Below are positions 16,297-25,433 of a stretch of 64,000 nucleotides of DNA, piece by piece. The stretch comes from Streptomyces clavuligerus. GTDB lineage: Bacteria; Actinomycetota; Actinomycetes; Streptomycetales; Streptomycetaceae. Position 1 is the first letter of the stretch. Each line of letters starts with the position of its first letter. Under the pieces are notes generated by a model, which saw only the letters and a program-made list of their open reading frames with translations, was not told the origin of the DNA and did no database searches. A program made the translations under genes and the position numbers. The stretch lies in contig NZ_CP027858.1 of assembly GCF_005519465.1 (NCBI RefSeq), positions 1,116,001 through 1,180,000 of the forward strand, given 5' to 3'.

Positions 16297-17622
16297 TCAG
16301 GACCCCAGCACCCGGCGGAGATGGTCGTTCGCGAACCGCCGCTCCGGGTCCAACCGGTCCCGGAGGGCCGTGAACTCGCCGAACCGGGGGTACACCTCGG
16401 CCAGCCGCTCCGCGTCCCGGGTGTGCAGCTTGCCCCAGTGCGGACGGCCGCCGTGCGCGGTCATGATCCGTTCCACGGCCGTGAAGTACGCCCGGTGCGG
16501 CGTCCCCCGGTACAGATGCACGGCGATGTACGCGGTCTCGCGCCCCGAGGCCGTGGAGAGGGCGATGTCGTCCGCCGGGGCCGTCCGCACCTCCACCGGG
16601 AAGCTGACCTTCAGCGGTGAACGCCCGATCATCGCCCGCACCTCGTGCAGCGCCGCCATCGCCGCCTCGCGCGGCAGCGCGTACTCCATCTCCACGAACC
16701 GCACCCGGCGCGGCGAGGTGAAGACCTTGTACGGGATGTCGGTGTACGAACGGGCGGAAAGCGCCCGGCTGGCGACACGGGCGACCGCCGGTATGGCCCT
16801 CGGGACGGCCCGTCCCAGCGTGTTGGCGACCTGGAACAGGCCGTTGGAGAGGAGTTCGTCCTCCACCCAGCCGCTGAACGCCCCGGGCGGGTCGGCGGGA
16901 CCGGCGCTGCGGTTGTTGCGCTTGGTGTTGCAGTTGTCGGTGTGCGGGAACCAGTAGAACTCGAAGTGCTCGTTCTCGGCGTGCAGGGCGTCGAACTCCG
17001 CGGTGACCCGGTCGAGGGACATGGGCTCCTCACGGGCCCGCAGCAGGAACAGCGGCTCCACGGCGAGGGTGACCGCCGTGAGCACTCCGAGCGCGCCCAG
17101 GCCGACCCGGGCCGCCGCGAAGACCTCGGGGCGTTCCGCGCGGGAGCAGGTGAGCACGGTGCCGTCGGCGGTGACCAGCTCCAGGGCGGTGATCTGGGCG
17201 GAGAGCGAGCCGGAGTCCCGGCCGGTGCCGTGGGTGCCGGTGCTGACGGCCCCGGCGACCGTCTGCTCCATGATGTCGCCCATGTTGGTCAGGGAGAGTC
17301 CCTCCCGGGCGAGCGCGGCGTTCAGCCGCCGCAGCGGGGTGCCGGACTCGACCGTCACGGTCATCGCCGCGCGGTCGATCCGGCGGATGCCGGTGAGCAG
17401 ATCCGGCCGGATCAGCACCCCGTCGGTGGCGGCTATGGCGGTGAACGAGTGGCCGCTGCCGACCGTCTTGACCCGCAGCCCGTCCTCGGCCGCCCGGCGC
17501 ACCGCGTCGGCCACCTCGTCCACCGAGGCGGGTGAGACCTCACGGGCGGGGCGGGCGGTGACGGTGCCCGCCCAGTTACGCCATGCTCGTGTCGCTGTGC
17601 CGCTCGCGCTGACCGTGGTCAT
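16297..17622 (-). CDS. FAD-linked sugar-lactone oxidase (D-arabinono-1,4-lactone oxidase family)
   Basis: 441 residues. The N-terminal PCMH FAD-binding domain shows RVKTVGSGHSFTAIAATDGV and EGLSLTNMGDIMEQTVAGAVSTGTHGTG. The C-terminal ALO domain has FEFYWFPHTDNC and ends with GGRPHWGKLH and YPRFGEFTALRDRLDPERRFAN. The family oxidises aldonolactones or alditols (L-gulonolactone, arabinonolactone, xylitol-type substrates) with O2. The GSGHS motif, rather than GGGHC, suggests non-covalent or single-site flavin attachment. The ATG at 17622 overlaps the MFS gene by 47 bp, so the pair is one operon. The substrate is unknown. Confidence 0.88.
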   Translation of the reverse strand: MTTVSASGTATRAWRNWAGTVTARPAREVSPASVDEVADAVRRAAEDGLRVKTVGSGHSFTAIAATDGVLIRPDLLTGIRRIDRAAMTVTVESGTPLRRLNAALAREGLSLTNMGDIMEQTVAGAVSTGTHGTGRDSGSLSAQITALELVTADGTVLTCSRAERPEVFAAARVGLGALGVLTAVTLAVEPLFLLRAREEPMSLDRVTAEFDALHAENEHFEFYWFPHTDNCNTKRNNRSAGPADPPGAFSGWVEDELLSNGLFQVANTLGRAVPRAIPAVARVASRALSARSYTDIPYKVFTSPRRVRFVEMEYALPREAAMAALHEVRAMIGRSPLKVSFPVEVRTAPADDIALSTASGRETAYIAVHLYRGTPHRAYFTAVERIMTAHGGRPHWGKLHTRDAERLAEVYPRFGEFTALRDRLDPERRFANDHLRRVLGS

Positions 17623-18832
17623 CGACCTGCTGTCCCTCCGCCGTCGGCACCGGCCGCTTCAGCCGGCGGTAGCCGAGGAGGGCGGACAGGACCGCGGCGG
17701 CTCCGGCGATCGCGGGCACCAGGAACCCCGCCTCCGCGCCCGCCTCGTCGACCGCCCAGCCCCCGGCCGAGAAGCCGAGGGCCACTCCGATCGCGAGACC
17801 GGTGCTGACCCAGGTCATGCCCTCGGTCAGGCTGGAACGCGGCACATGGTGTCCGACCAGGGCCATCGTGGTCACCATCGTGGGTGCGATGGCCATGCCC
17901 GCGACAAAGAGCGCCACGGCCAGGAACACCAGATCCCCGGCCAGTTGGAGGGGGATAATACTCACGGCCATCGCGGTGACCCCGATCAGCCACCGCCGGG
18001 GCGCCGGTCCCTTGAGGTCGAGCATCCCGAAGACCACGGCGGCGACGGCGGAGCCCAGCGCGTACAGACCGAGGACGATGCCCGCGGCGGCCTTGTTCCC
18101 CTGCTCCTCCGCGAAGGCCACGCTGACGACGTCCACCGCGCCGAAGGCGGCGCCGACGGCGACGAAGGTGACCACCAGGACCTGGAGCCCGGGCAGCCGG
18201 ATCGCGCTGTCGCTCTTCCGGTCCCCCTCCCGGGGGTGGACGGGCGGCTCGGTGTCGCGCTGCGCGCTCAGCCAGAAGACGCCGATCAGCAGCAGCACGG
18301 CGGCGGCCAGCGGTCCGGCGGCGGGGAAGACGCTCGTCGACAGGGCGATGGCGACGATCGGTCCGCAGACGAAGCACAACTCGTCGATCAGGGACTCCCA
18401 CGAGTACGCGGTGTGCAGCTCGCGCGGCCGGTCGCGGTAGATCTCGGTCCAGCGGGCCCGGATCATGGCACCCACGCTGGGCACACAGCCGGTCACCGCG
18501 GTGAAGACGAAGAGGGTCCAGGTCGGCGCCTCCTGGACGGCGCACACGAGCAGCCCGGCGACCGCCGCCGTCGAGGCGAGCGCGGCGGGCCGCAGCACTC
18601 TCGCCTGTCCGTAGCGGTCGACGAGCCGGGATATCTGGGGGCCGAGCACCGCCATGGAGAGGGCCGCGGTCGCCGAGAGCGCCCCGGCGATCCCGTAGCG
18701 GCCGGTGATCTGGGACACCATGGTGACGATGCCGATGCCCATCATGGCGAGGGGCATCCGGCCGAACAGGCCCGCAGCGGAGAACCGCTTGGTGCCGGGT
18801 GCGGTGAAAATGGCGCGATAGCTGCTGGGCAA
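17576..18832 (-). CDS. MFS transporter, about 12 TM (418 aa)
   Basis: The TTG start at 18832 is used: a GGAGAG ribosome site lies 5 bp upstream, and the protein begins MPSSYRAIFTAPGTKRFS, directly before the first membrane helix GRMPLAMMGIGIVTMV. Roughly twelve hydrophobic segments follow. The loop QISRLVDRYGQARVLRPA corresponds to the MFS motif between helices 2 and 3. A soluble central loop (REGDRKSDS) splits the two halves. Probably an exporter, but nothing visible specifies substrate. It is operonic with the lactone oxidase downstream through a 47-bp overlap. Confidence 0.85.
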   Translation of the reverse strand: MPSSYRAIFTAPGTKRFSAAGLFGRMPLAMMGIGIVTMVSQITGRYGIAGALSATAALSMAVLGPQISRLVDRYGQARVLRPAALASTAAVAGLLVCAVQEAPTWTLFVFTAVTGCVPSVGAMIRARWTEIYRDRPRELHTAYSWESLIDELCFVCGPIVAIALSTSVFPAAGPLAAAVLLLIGVFWLSAQRDTEPPVHPREGDRKSDSAIRLPGLQVLVVTFVAVGAAFGAVDVVSVAFAEEQGNKAAAGIVLGLYALGSAVAAVVFGMLDLKGPAPRRWLIGVTAMAVSIIPLQLAGDLVFLAVALFVAGMAIAPTMVTTMALVGHHVPRSSLTEGMTWVSTGLAIGVALGFSAGGWAVDEAGAEAGFLVPAIAGAAAVLSALLGYRRLKRPVPTAEGQQVDDHGQRERHSDTSMA

Positions 18833-19006
18833 CGGGCTCTCCGGTAAGGCATATGGGCGGCCTGTGCAGATTACGCCCTCCGGGTGACGTCGCGCACGGG
18901 GGTTACCCCTCGGCAGCCGGTGCCCGGTTCCGTTCCTGGCCGGATCGGCCCGGGGCGCGGCGGGTGGGTGGCCCCGCTGTCAGTGGCGGGTGGCAGGATC
19001 GGAGCC

Positions 19007-20134
19007 ATGTCCGATGAGCGCGATCCCGCCCCTTACGACGCCCTGCTGCTGCTCTCGTTCGGCGGCCCCGAGGGCCCGGACGACGTCGTCCCGTTCCTGG
19101 AGAACGTGACACGTGGCCGGGGCATCCCCAAGGAGCGGCTGAAGGAGGTGGGGCAGCACTACTTCCGCTTCGGCGGGGTCAGCCCCATCAACGAGCAGAA
19201 CCGCACCCTGCTGGCGGCGCTGCGGAAGGACTTCGCGGACCACGGTCTGGACCTCCCCGTCCACTGGGGCAACCGCAACTGGGCGCCGTATCTGACCGAC
19301 ACCCTGCGGGAGCTGGCCCTGGCGGGCCACCGGCGCATCGCCGTCCTCGCGACCAGCGCGTACGCCTCCTACTCGGGGTGCCGTCAGTACCGGGAGAACC
19401 TGGCGGACGCGCTGGCGGCCCTGGAGGCGGAGGGCATCGCCCGGCCCCGCGTCGACAAGCTGCGGCACTACTTCAACCACCCCGGATTCGTCCGGCCGAT
19501 GGTCGACGGGGTGCTCGCGTCGCTCGCGGAGCTGCCCCCCGGGGTGCGGGACGGCGCGCGGCTGGCGTTCACCACCCACTCCATCCCCACCGCGGCGGCG
19601 GACACCTCGGGCCCGGTGGAGGGGCACGGCGACGGCGGGGCGTATGTGCGCCAGCACCTGGACGTGGCCCGGCTGATCGTGGACGCCGTCCGGGAGGAGA
19701 CCGGCGTGGACCACCCGTGGCGGCTGGTCTACCAGTCGCGCAGCGGCGCCCCGCACATCCCCTGGCTGGAGCCGGACATCTGCGAGCACCTGGAGGAGCT
19801 GCACGCCGAGGGGGCCCCGGCCGCCGTGCTGGTGCCGATCGGCTTTGTCTCGGACCATATGGAGGTGCTGTACGACCTGGATACCGAGGCGGTCGCCAGG
19901 GCGGCGGAGCTGGGGCTGCCGGTGCGCCGCTCGGCGACGGTCGGCGCGGACCCCCGGTTCGCCGCGGCCGTGCGCGAGCTGGTGCTGGAGCGGGCGGCGG
20001 CCGAGCGCGGCGAGCCGGTGCGGCCCTGCGCGCTGGGCCCGCTCGGCCCCTCGCACGACCTCTGCCCCATCGGCTGCTGCCCGGCGCGCGCGCCCCGGCC
20101 CGCCGCCGCGGGCGCCGACAGCCCCTACGCCTGA
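19007..20134 (+). CDS. hemH: Coproporphyrin ferrochelatase (HemH/CpfC)
   Basis: 375 residues from the ATG at 19007 ([27 protein letters not shown]). The upstream in-frame extension is Arg/Gly shadow. The ferrochelatase signatures are [30 protein letters not shown], the active-site LAFTTHSIP (catalytic His), [17 protein letters not shown] and [16 protein letters not shown] (catalytic Glu region). Actinobacteria use the coproporphyrin-dependent route, so the substrate is probably coproporphyrin III. Cysteines in SGCRQ and at 341, 353, 357 and 358 (CALG..LCPIGCC) suit the [2Fe-2S] cluster of actinobacterial enzymes. A monophosphatase gene follows 92 bp downstream. Confidence 0.93.
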   Translation: MSDERDPAPYDALLLLSFGGPEGPDDVVPFLENVTRGRGIPKERLKEVGQHYFRFGGVSPINEQNRTLLAALRKDFADHGLDLPVHWGNRNWAPYLTDTLRELALAGHRRIAVLATSAYASYSGCRQYRENLADALAALEAEGIARPRVDKLRHYFNHPGFVRPMVDGVLASLAELPPGVRDGARLAFTTHSIPTAAADTSGPVEGHGDGGAYVRQHLDVARLIVDAVREETGVDHPWRLVYQSRSGAPHIPWLEPDICEHLEELHAEGAPAAVLVPIGFVSDHMEVLYDLDTEAVARAAELGLPVRRSATVGADPRFAAAVRELVLERAAAERGEPVRPCALGPLGPSHDLCPIGCCPARAPRPAAAGADSPYA

Positions 20135-20226
20135 GACCGGGCCGGGGTGCCTGCCGCCCCCGGCCCGGATGTGCCCGCGTGAGCCCGTGGACCCCGGGCC
20201 CGGGTCCCAGCACCGAGGAGAGAGCC

Positions 20227-21048
20227 ATGCCCCGCACCACCGACGACATCGACGACGCGCTCCGGTCCGAGCTGCTGGCCCTGGCGCTGGAGGCGGCGCG
20301 GCGGGCCGGGGAGCTGCTGCGCGACGGGCGCCCCGACGATCTCGGGGTCGCCGCGACCAAGTCCAGCCCGATCGACGTGGTCACCGAGATGGACATCGCG
20401 GCGGAGAAGCTGATCACCTCGCTGCTGGCGGAGCACCGCCCCGAGGACGGGCTGCTGGGCGAGGAGGGCTCGGCCACGGCGGGCACCACCGGGGTGCGCT
20501 GGGTCATCGACCCGCTGGACGGCACGGTGAACTACCTCTACGGGCTGCCGACCTGGGCGGTCTCCATCGCCGCCGAGTACCGCGGCGCGACCGTGGCCGG
20601 GGTGGTGGAGGTGCCGATGCGCGGGGAGACCTTCCGGGCGGTGGCGGGCGGCGGCGCGTACTGCGGGGACCGTCCGCTGCGCTGCCGTCCCCCGGCCCCG
20701 ATGGACCAGTCGCTGGTGGCCACCGGGTTCAACTACGTCCAGACCGTCCGGGAGCACCAGGCGGAGGTGGCCCGGCGGCTGCTCCCCAGGGTGCGGGACC
20801 TGCGGCGCGGCGGATCGGCCGCGGTGGACCTGTGCGATGTGGCGGCGGGCCGGCTCGACGGCTACTACGAGCGGGGGCTGCACCCGTGGGACCTGGCCGC
20901 CGGGGACCTGATCGCCCGCGAGGCGGGTGCCCTGACCGGCGGGCGTCCCGGCTCACCGCCCGCGCACGACCTGACCGTGGCCGCCTCGCCGACGCTCTTC
21001 GGCCCCTTGCAGGGGCTCCTCGACGAGCTGGGCGCCTGGCACGACTGA
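20227..21048 (+). CDS. suhB: Inositol monophosphatase family protein (SuhB-like)
   Basis: 273 residues, ATG at 20227 after GGAGAG. Li-sensitive phosphatase signatures: DVVTEMDIAAEKLI, LLGEEGS (metal Glu), WVIDPLDGTVNYLYGLPTWAVS (metal Asp pair) and the C-terminal HPWDLAAGDLIAREAGA. Typical substrates are inositol-1-phosphate and related sugar phosphates. The gene follows hemH in the same direction. A strong hairpin at 21118-21166 closes the pair. This is the housekeeping copy; the second family member at 49379 belongs to the accessory operon. Confidence 0.9.
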   Translation: MPRTTDDIDDALRSELLALALEAARRAGELLRDGRPDDLGVAATKSSPIDVVTEMDIAAEKLITSLLAEHRPEDGLLGEEGSATAGTTGVRWVIDPLDGTVNYLYGLPTWAVSIAAEYRGATVAGVVEVPMRGETFRAVAGGGAYCGDRPLRCRPPAPMDQSLVATGFNYVQTVREHQAEVARRLLPRVRDLRRGGSAAVDLCDVAAGRLDGYYERGLHPWDLAAGDLIAREAGALTGGRPGSPPAHDLTVAASPTLFGPLQGLLDELGAWHD

Positions 21049-21117
21049 CCCCGTGCGACACCGCCCCGGCCCGCCCCGCGGAAACGCACGGGCCGTCCGG
21101 GGTGAACGGCGGGTGAA

Positions 21118-21166
21118 CGTCGACGGGCCCCGACCGCGCGCAGTGCGCGGCCGGGGCCCGTCGACG
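21118..21166. terminator. Long compound hairpin after suhB
   Basis: CGTCGACGGGCCCCG (21118-21132) pairs perfectly with CGGGGCCCGTCGACG (21152-21166), and an inner stem CCGCGC/GCGCGG extends it. It lies between the convergent suhB and the 53-aa gene. Confidence 0.85.
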
Positions 21167-21178
21167 GCAGGGAGGCCG

Positions 21179-21340
21179 TCAGCCGACCCGCACTCCGTGC
21201 TCCGCGGCCAGTCGGCGGAGGTCGTCCAGCTCCGCCTGCTCGACGTCCGCGAGGAAGTCGTCGCCCGATTCGCGGGCCAGCGTGAGGTCGGACTCCGCGG
21301 CCTTTATCCGCTGGAGGAGTCCTGCGGTGAATGCGTCCAT
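21179..21340 (-). CDS. Small conserved-type coiled protein (53 aa), function unknown
   Basis: The ATG at 21340 follows a GAGGGGGC ribosome site and encodes MDAFTAGLLQRIKAAESDLT and then an acidic, helical stretch ending AELDDLRRLAAEHGVRVG. The alternating charge pattern and strong G/C third positions make it a real short gene; the whole product looks like one or two amphipathic helices. I do not recognise the family. It converges on suhB and diverges from cutR. Confidence 0.7.
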   Translation of the reverse strand: MDAFTAGLLQRIKAAESDLTLARESGDDFLADVEQAELDDLRRLAAEHGVRVG

Positions 21341-21683
21341 GTGCGCCCCCTCGTCGTGGGTAGGTGGCACGGGGTGTGCCTCGGTTCGGGGTTCCCTGCG
21401 GCATGGCAGGGCGGGGTGATCACCAGGTGGCACGGGGTCGCGCGCGCTTGTGCCGTTACGGGGTGTGATCGCGGGTGTCTTCTCGTCCTCCCCCGGCCGT
21501 CCGCCGGGGAAACCTCGAACAGCCCGGGAATCCCCACGATTCCCCGATCGGACGGGCGCCCGTCCCGGTGACGCTCCGCCTTACAGCCGGTTTACCCGCG
21601 TAACAGGCAGGATGGGAGGCGCACAAGCCGTGCGGGAACCGCCCTGATCACCCTGTGACGGGCCCTGAGGAAGGAAACAAGAC
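21341..21683. promoter_or_regulatory. Divergent promoter region of the small gene and cutRS
   Basis: 343 bp without a gene. It contains a 14-bp direct repeat AGGTGGCACGGGGT at 21362-21375 and 21425-21438 (63 bp apart), a possible regulator-binding pair. The cutR ribosome site GAGGAAGGAA is at 21667-21676. Confidence 0.45.
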
Positions 21684-22337
21684 GTGCGGGTACTCGTCGT
21701 CGAGGACGAGCAGCTGCTCGCCGATGCGGTGGCCACCGGACTGCGCCGGGAGGCCATGGCCGTCGATGTCGTGTACGACGGCGCCGCGGCCCTGGAGCGC
21801 ATCGGGGTGAACGACTACGACGTGGTCGTCCTCGACCGCGACCTCCCCCTGGTCCACGGTGACGACGTCTGCCGCAGGGTCGTGGAGCTGGGCGTGCCGA
21901 CCCGGGTGCTGATGCTCACCGCGTCCGGTGACGTCAGCGACCGGGTCGAGGGTCTGGAGCTGGGGGCGGACGACTATCTGCCCAAGCCGTTCGCGTTCAC
22001 CGAGCTGACCGCCCGGGTGCGCGCGCTCGGCCGCCGGACGACGGTCCCGCTGCCGCCCGTCCTGGAGCGGGCCGGGATCAAGCTGGACCCGAACCGCCGG
22101 GAGATCTTCCGGGACGGCCGGGAGATCCAGCTCGCGCCCAAGGAGTTCGCCGTCCTGGAGGTGCTCATGCGCAGCGAGGGCGCGGTGGTCTCGGCCGAGC
22201 AGCTCCTGGAGAAGGCGTGGGACGAGAACACCGACCCGTTCACCAATGTGGTGCGGGTGACCGTGATGACCCTGCGCCGCAAGCTCGGGGAGCCCCCGGT
22301 GATCGTCACCGTGCCCGGTTCCGGATACCGGATCTGA
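21684..22337 (+). CDS. cutR: OmpR-family response regulator (CutR-like)
   Basis: 217 residues, GTG at 21684. Receiver domain with acidic pocket VVEDEQ, phospho-acceptor Asp51 in VVVLDRDLPL, Thr/Ser at MLTAS and Lys in DYLPKPF. A winged helix follows: REIQLAPKEFAVLEVLM, VVSAEQLLEKAWDEN, VRVTVMTLRRKLG. The neighbourhood (hemH, suhB, then DUF4193, dut) is that of Streptomyces CutRS, a two-component system associated with secretion stress and antibiotic or glucose responses. The kinase gene starts 5 bp after the stop. Confidence 0.9.
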   Translation: MRVLVVEDEQLLADAVATGLRREAMAVDVVYDGAAALERIGVNDYDVVVLDRDLPLVHGDDVCRRVVELGVPTRVLMLTASGDVSDRVEGLELGADDYLPKPFAFTELTARVRALGRRTTVPLPPVLERAGIKLDPNRREIFRDGREIQLAPKEFAVLEVLMRSEGAVVSAEQLLEKAWDENTDPFTNVVRVTVMTLRRKLGEPPVIVTVPGSGYRI

Positions 22338-22342
22338 CCGGG

Positions 22343-23587
22343 ATGGCCGCCACCCCCGCCCCGCTGCCCCCGGCCGCGCCGCCCAAGCCGACCTGGGACC
22401 CGCGCTCCCCCGTCCGTCCGCTGCTGCGCCCGACGATCCGGATACGGCTGACGCTGCTGTACGGCGGGATGTTCCTGATCGCCGGTGTGCTGCTGCTGTC
22501 GATCATCTATCTGCTGGCCGCGCAGGCGCTGACCTCGGGCAGTTCGCTGCCGTTCAAGCTGCTGCCGGAGAGCCGTATCCAGCGGACCAACGACTCCTGT
22601 CCGGCGCTGATGCCCGGACTCTCCGCCGAGCAGGCCAACTCCGTCCTGAGCGCCTGTTTCGCCCATGAGCGCGAGGTGGCGCTGGACGATCTGCTCCAGC
22701 GTTCGCTCTTCGCCCTGCTCGGGCTGAGCGTCATCGCCTTCGCCTTCGGCTACGCCATGGCGGGCCGGGTGCTCTCCCCGCTGGGGCAGATCACCCGCAC
22801 CGCCCGCCGGGTGGCCGGGACCGACCTCTCCCGGCGGATCGAGCTGGACGGCCCGGACGACGAGCTGAAGGAGCTGGCGGACACCTTCGACGAGATGCTG
22901 GACCGGCTGGACCGGGCGTTCACCGCGCAGCAGCGGTTCGTGGCCAACGCCTCGCACGAGCTGCGCACCCCGCTGGCGATCAACCGCACCCTGCTGGAGG
23001 TCCATCTCTCCGACCCGGGGGCGCCGGTCGAGCTCCAGCAGCTCGGGCGGACCCTGCTGGCCACCAATGAGCGCAGTGAGCAGCTCGTGGAGGGGCTGCT
23101 GCTGCTCGCCCGCAGCGACAACCAGACCTTCGAGCGCAAACCGGTGGATCTGGCGGAGGTCGCCTCCCGGGCGATCGACCAGTCCCGCGCGGAGGCGGAG
23201 GCGAAGGGCGTGGAGATCCGCGGGGAGCGTGCGCCGGCGGTCGTCCAGGGCAATGGGGTGCTGCTGGAGCGCATCGCGCTCAATCTGGTGCAGAACGCCG
23301 TGCGCTACAACGTCCCGGAGGACGGCTGGGTGGAGGTGGCCACCGAGGCCGGGCACGGGCAGGCGGTTCTGGTCGTGTCGAACACCGGACCGGTGGTTCC
23401 CGCGTACGAGATCGACAACATCTGGGAGCCGTTCCGCCGGCTGCGCCAGGACCGGACCGGCAGCGACAAGGGGGTCGGTCTCGGCCTTTCGATCGCCCGT
23501 TCGGTGGCACGCGCTCACGGGGGCCGTATCATCGCGGAGCCCCGGGAAGGGGGAGGGCTCGTGATGCGCGTCACTCTTCCGCTCTGA
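22343..23587 (+). CDS. cutS: Sensor histidine kinase (CutS-like)
   Basis: 414 residues from the ATG at 22343. One membrane helix (about 38-60) precedes an extracytoplasmic segment with two cysteines (NDSCPALMPG, SACFAHE), a second helix (about 118-142), then HAMP, the dimerisation box NASHELRTPLAINRTL with His205, and HATPase boxes LVQNAVRYN, GLGLSIARSVARAHGG. In CutS-type kinases the paired extracellular cysteines are thought to sense thiol or disulfide status, which fits here. It is co-transcribed with cutR. Confidence 0.9.
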   Translation: MAATPAPLPPAAPPKPTWDPRSPVRPLLRPTIRIRLTLLYGGMFLIAGVLLLSIIYLLAAQALTSGSSLPFKLLPESRIQRTNDSCPALMPGLSAEQANSVLSACFAHEREVALDDLLQRSLFALLGLSVIAFAFGYAMAGRVLSPLGQITRTARRVAGTDLSRRIELDGPDDELKELADTFDEMLDRLDRAFTAQQRFVANASHELRTPLAINRTLLEVHLSDPGAPVELQQLGRTLLATNERSEQLVEGLLLLARSDNQTFERKPVDLAEVASRAIDQSRAEAEAKGVEIRGERAPAVVQGNGVLLERIALNLVQNAVRYNVPEDGWVEVATEAGHGQAVLVVSNTGPVVPAYEIDNIWEPFRRLRQDRTGSDKGVGLGLSIARSVARAHGGRIIAEPREGGGLVMRVTLPL

Positions 23588-23984
23588 GAGACCGCCGACC
23601 GCACCCCCGACCCGTTCGCTTTACGCGGAATTTTCGGGATCTGCCCCGGAGGTGCGATGTGTGATCAATCACAGAGATGACGTTCAGGCCATCTCCGCTC
23701 CGTCACGGCCACCCTTTCCGGAAAGCTGGGAAAAGTCCTGGTTTCCGGGGGCGGGCCAGGCGGGAACTACACGGGGTGGCGCCCGTGAGCTGCGGGATTG
23801 GGATCGTGTACGGTCCCCATCGCCATCCAACACGATCACTCTTGAGAGATCCGGTTGGGTGTCGATTGAGTAACAGACCTTGATGTGAGGCAAAATCTCC
23901 GCCTCAGGTCGGGCACAAAGTCCGACCTCTCACGCGTTACCTGCGCTGGAGACACCGCAACCACCCAGAGGGGGAGAGCGACAC
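23588..23984. promoter_or_regulatory. cutS-DUF4193 intergenic region with two palindromes
   Basis: 397 bp without a gene. TGTGATCAATCACA (23660-23673) is a perfect 6-bp inverted repeat around CA, reminiscent of a compressed CRP/FNR-type site. AGGTCGG (23906-23912) pairs with CCGACCT (23922-23928) shortly before the DUF4193 gene. The region 23800-23900 is locally AT-richer and is likely to hold the promoter. Confidence 0.5.
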
Positions 23985-24281
23985 ATGGCAACGGATTACG
24001 ACACCCCACGCAAGACCGACGACGACGTCGATTCGGACAGCCTGGAAGAGCTGAAGGCCAGGCGGAACGACAAGTCGACCTCGACTGTCGACGTCGACGA
24101 GTTTGAAGCGGCCGAGGGCCTTGAGCTGCCCGGCGCCGACCTGTCCAACGAAGAGCTGGCCGTCCGGGTGCTGCCCAAGCAGGCGGACGAGTTCACCTGC
24201 ATGAGCTGCTTCCTGGTGCACCACCGCAGCCAGCTCGCACGGGAGAAGAACGGCCAGCCGATCTGCCGCGACTGCGACTGA
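23985..24281 (+). CDS. DUF4193 zinc-binding protein (98 aa)
   Basis: ATG at 23985 after GGGGGAGAG. The sequence starts MATDYDTPRKTDDD. An acidic N-terminal half is followed by TCMSCFLVHHRSQLA and QPICRDCD, a CxxC...CxxC pair that should bind zinc. The DUF4193 family is widespread in actinobacteria, always about 100 residues; its molecular role is not established. Strong ribosome site and own upstream region; the next gene begins 12 bp downstream, suggesting an operon. Confidence 0.9.
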   Translation: MATDYDTPRKTDDDVDSDSLEELKARRNDKSTSTVDVDEFEAAEGLELPGADLSNEELAVRVLPKQADEFTCMSCFLVHHRSQLAREKNGQPICRDCD

Positions 24282-24293
24282 GGTCCGTCGGTC

Positions 24294-25340
24294 GTGACAG
24301 GCGATACACCGTCCAGGAAGCGGCGCTTCCCGCGCTGGAAGCCCACGGAGGGACAGCAGGGCGGCAGCGGCCCGTCGGACGGCGCCGGCGTGCGCCCGAC
24401 CGACGACGGGGCCCGCTCGTCCGCCCTCGCGCCCCAGGGCGAGGGTGCGGATGAGCGGGGCCGTCCGGTCCCGGCGGGCGGGCTCCCCGCCCCGGCCGCT
24501 TCCGACCAGTACCGTCCCGGGACCGCGCCCGCGGTCCCCGCGCCGGGTTCCCCGGACGTTCCCTCCGGGGCGCTGCCCCGGGAGCCGGACGCCGTCCTCC
24601 CCGCCGCGGCGGGGAGCGGGCCCCGGTTCCCCCGGCTGGCCTCGATGCGCCAAGGCGTCCGCCGCGGCGGCGAGGGCGCCAGGGCGGCCGTCGGCTTCGT
24701 CGCCGACCGGATCATCGAGAACGCGCCCCGGGTGCCGGTGCGCGACCTCGCGACCCTGCGCGCCCAGTTCCCCGGGCTCACCCCCGAGCAACTCGCCGAC
24801 AAGCTGATCGCGGGCGCGTCCACCGCCACCGCCACGGTCGGCGCGGGTGTGGGGGCCGCGGCGATGCTGCCCGTGCCGCCCGCGATGCCCGCGGAGCTGG
24901 CCGCCGAGATCACCGGGGTCGCGGCGATCGAGCTGAAGCTCATCGCCGAGCTGCACGAGGTCTACGGACTGCGGCCCGAGGGCACGCTCAAGGAACGGAC
25001 CACGGCCTACCTGGCCGCCTGGTCCGAGGAGCGCGGCATCGACCCCGCGAACCCCATGACGTACAAGAACGTCGCGCTCAGCGGCGGTCTCAAGCGCGAG
25101 CTGCGCCAGCAGATCATGAAACGCATGATCCGCAACCTGCCGAATCTGATGCCGTTCATGATCGGTGCGGCGGTGGGCGCGGTCATGAACCGCCGGGACA
25201 CCCGCCAGCTCGCGGAGCGCGTCCGCAAGGATCTGCGGGAGCGGCAGGTCCCGTGGAACGCGCTGCCGGGGCTGCCCCCGCTGGAGCAGCCCGAGTACCC
25301 GCTGGAGGGCCTTCAGCCCCCGCGTGAGCTGGAACGCTGA
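24294..25340 (+). CDS. Conserved protein with disordered N-terminus and hydrophobic core (348 aa)
   Basis: The GTG start at 24294 is 12 bp after the DUF4193 gene. Residues 1-110 are Pro/Gly/Ser/Arg-rich and probably disordered. The C-terminal part contains GASTATATVGAGVGAAAMLPVPPAMPAEL, a hydrophobic stretch, ELAAEITGVAAIELKLIAELHEVYG, and LPNLMPFMIGAAVGAVMNRRDT, resembling EcsC-like membrane-associated proteins. No catalytic motif is visible. Operon partners DUF4193 and nearby dut are core genes, suggesting a conserved Streptomyces function at the membrane. Confidence 0.75.
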   Translation: MTGDTPSRKRRFPRWKPTEGQQGGSGPSDGAGVRPTDDGARSSALAPQGEGADERGRPVPAGGLPAPAASDQYRPGTAPAVPAPGSPDVPSGALPREPDAVLPAAAGSGPRFPRLASMRQGVRRGGEGARAAVGFVADRIIENAPRVPVRDLATLRAQFPGLTPEQLADKLIAGASTATATVGAGVGAAAMLPVPPAMPAELAAEITGVAAIELKLIAELHEVYGLRPEGTLKERTTAYLAAWSEERGIDPANPMTYKNVALSGGLKRELRQQIMKRMIRNLPNLMPFMIGAAVGAVMNRRDTRQLAERVRKDLRERQVPWNALPGLPPLEQPEYPLEGLQPPRELER

Positions 25341-25433
25341 CCCGCACCGCCCAAAGGACCCCGCAGGGCCTCCACAGGGCGGTACGGGACCGGAGGGAGC
25401 CGGTGCGGGGCCCGGTGGGCCACCCCGGTCCGG

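Noticed and set aside
20227..21048. suhB as part of the ferrochelatase pathway
   Set aside because: Co-direction with hemH reflects conserved gene order; no known haem role for inositol monophosphatase.
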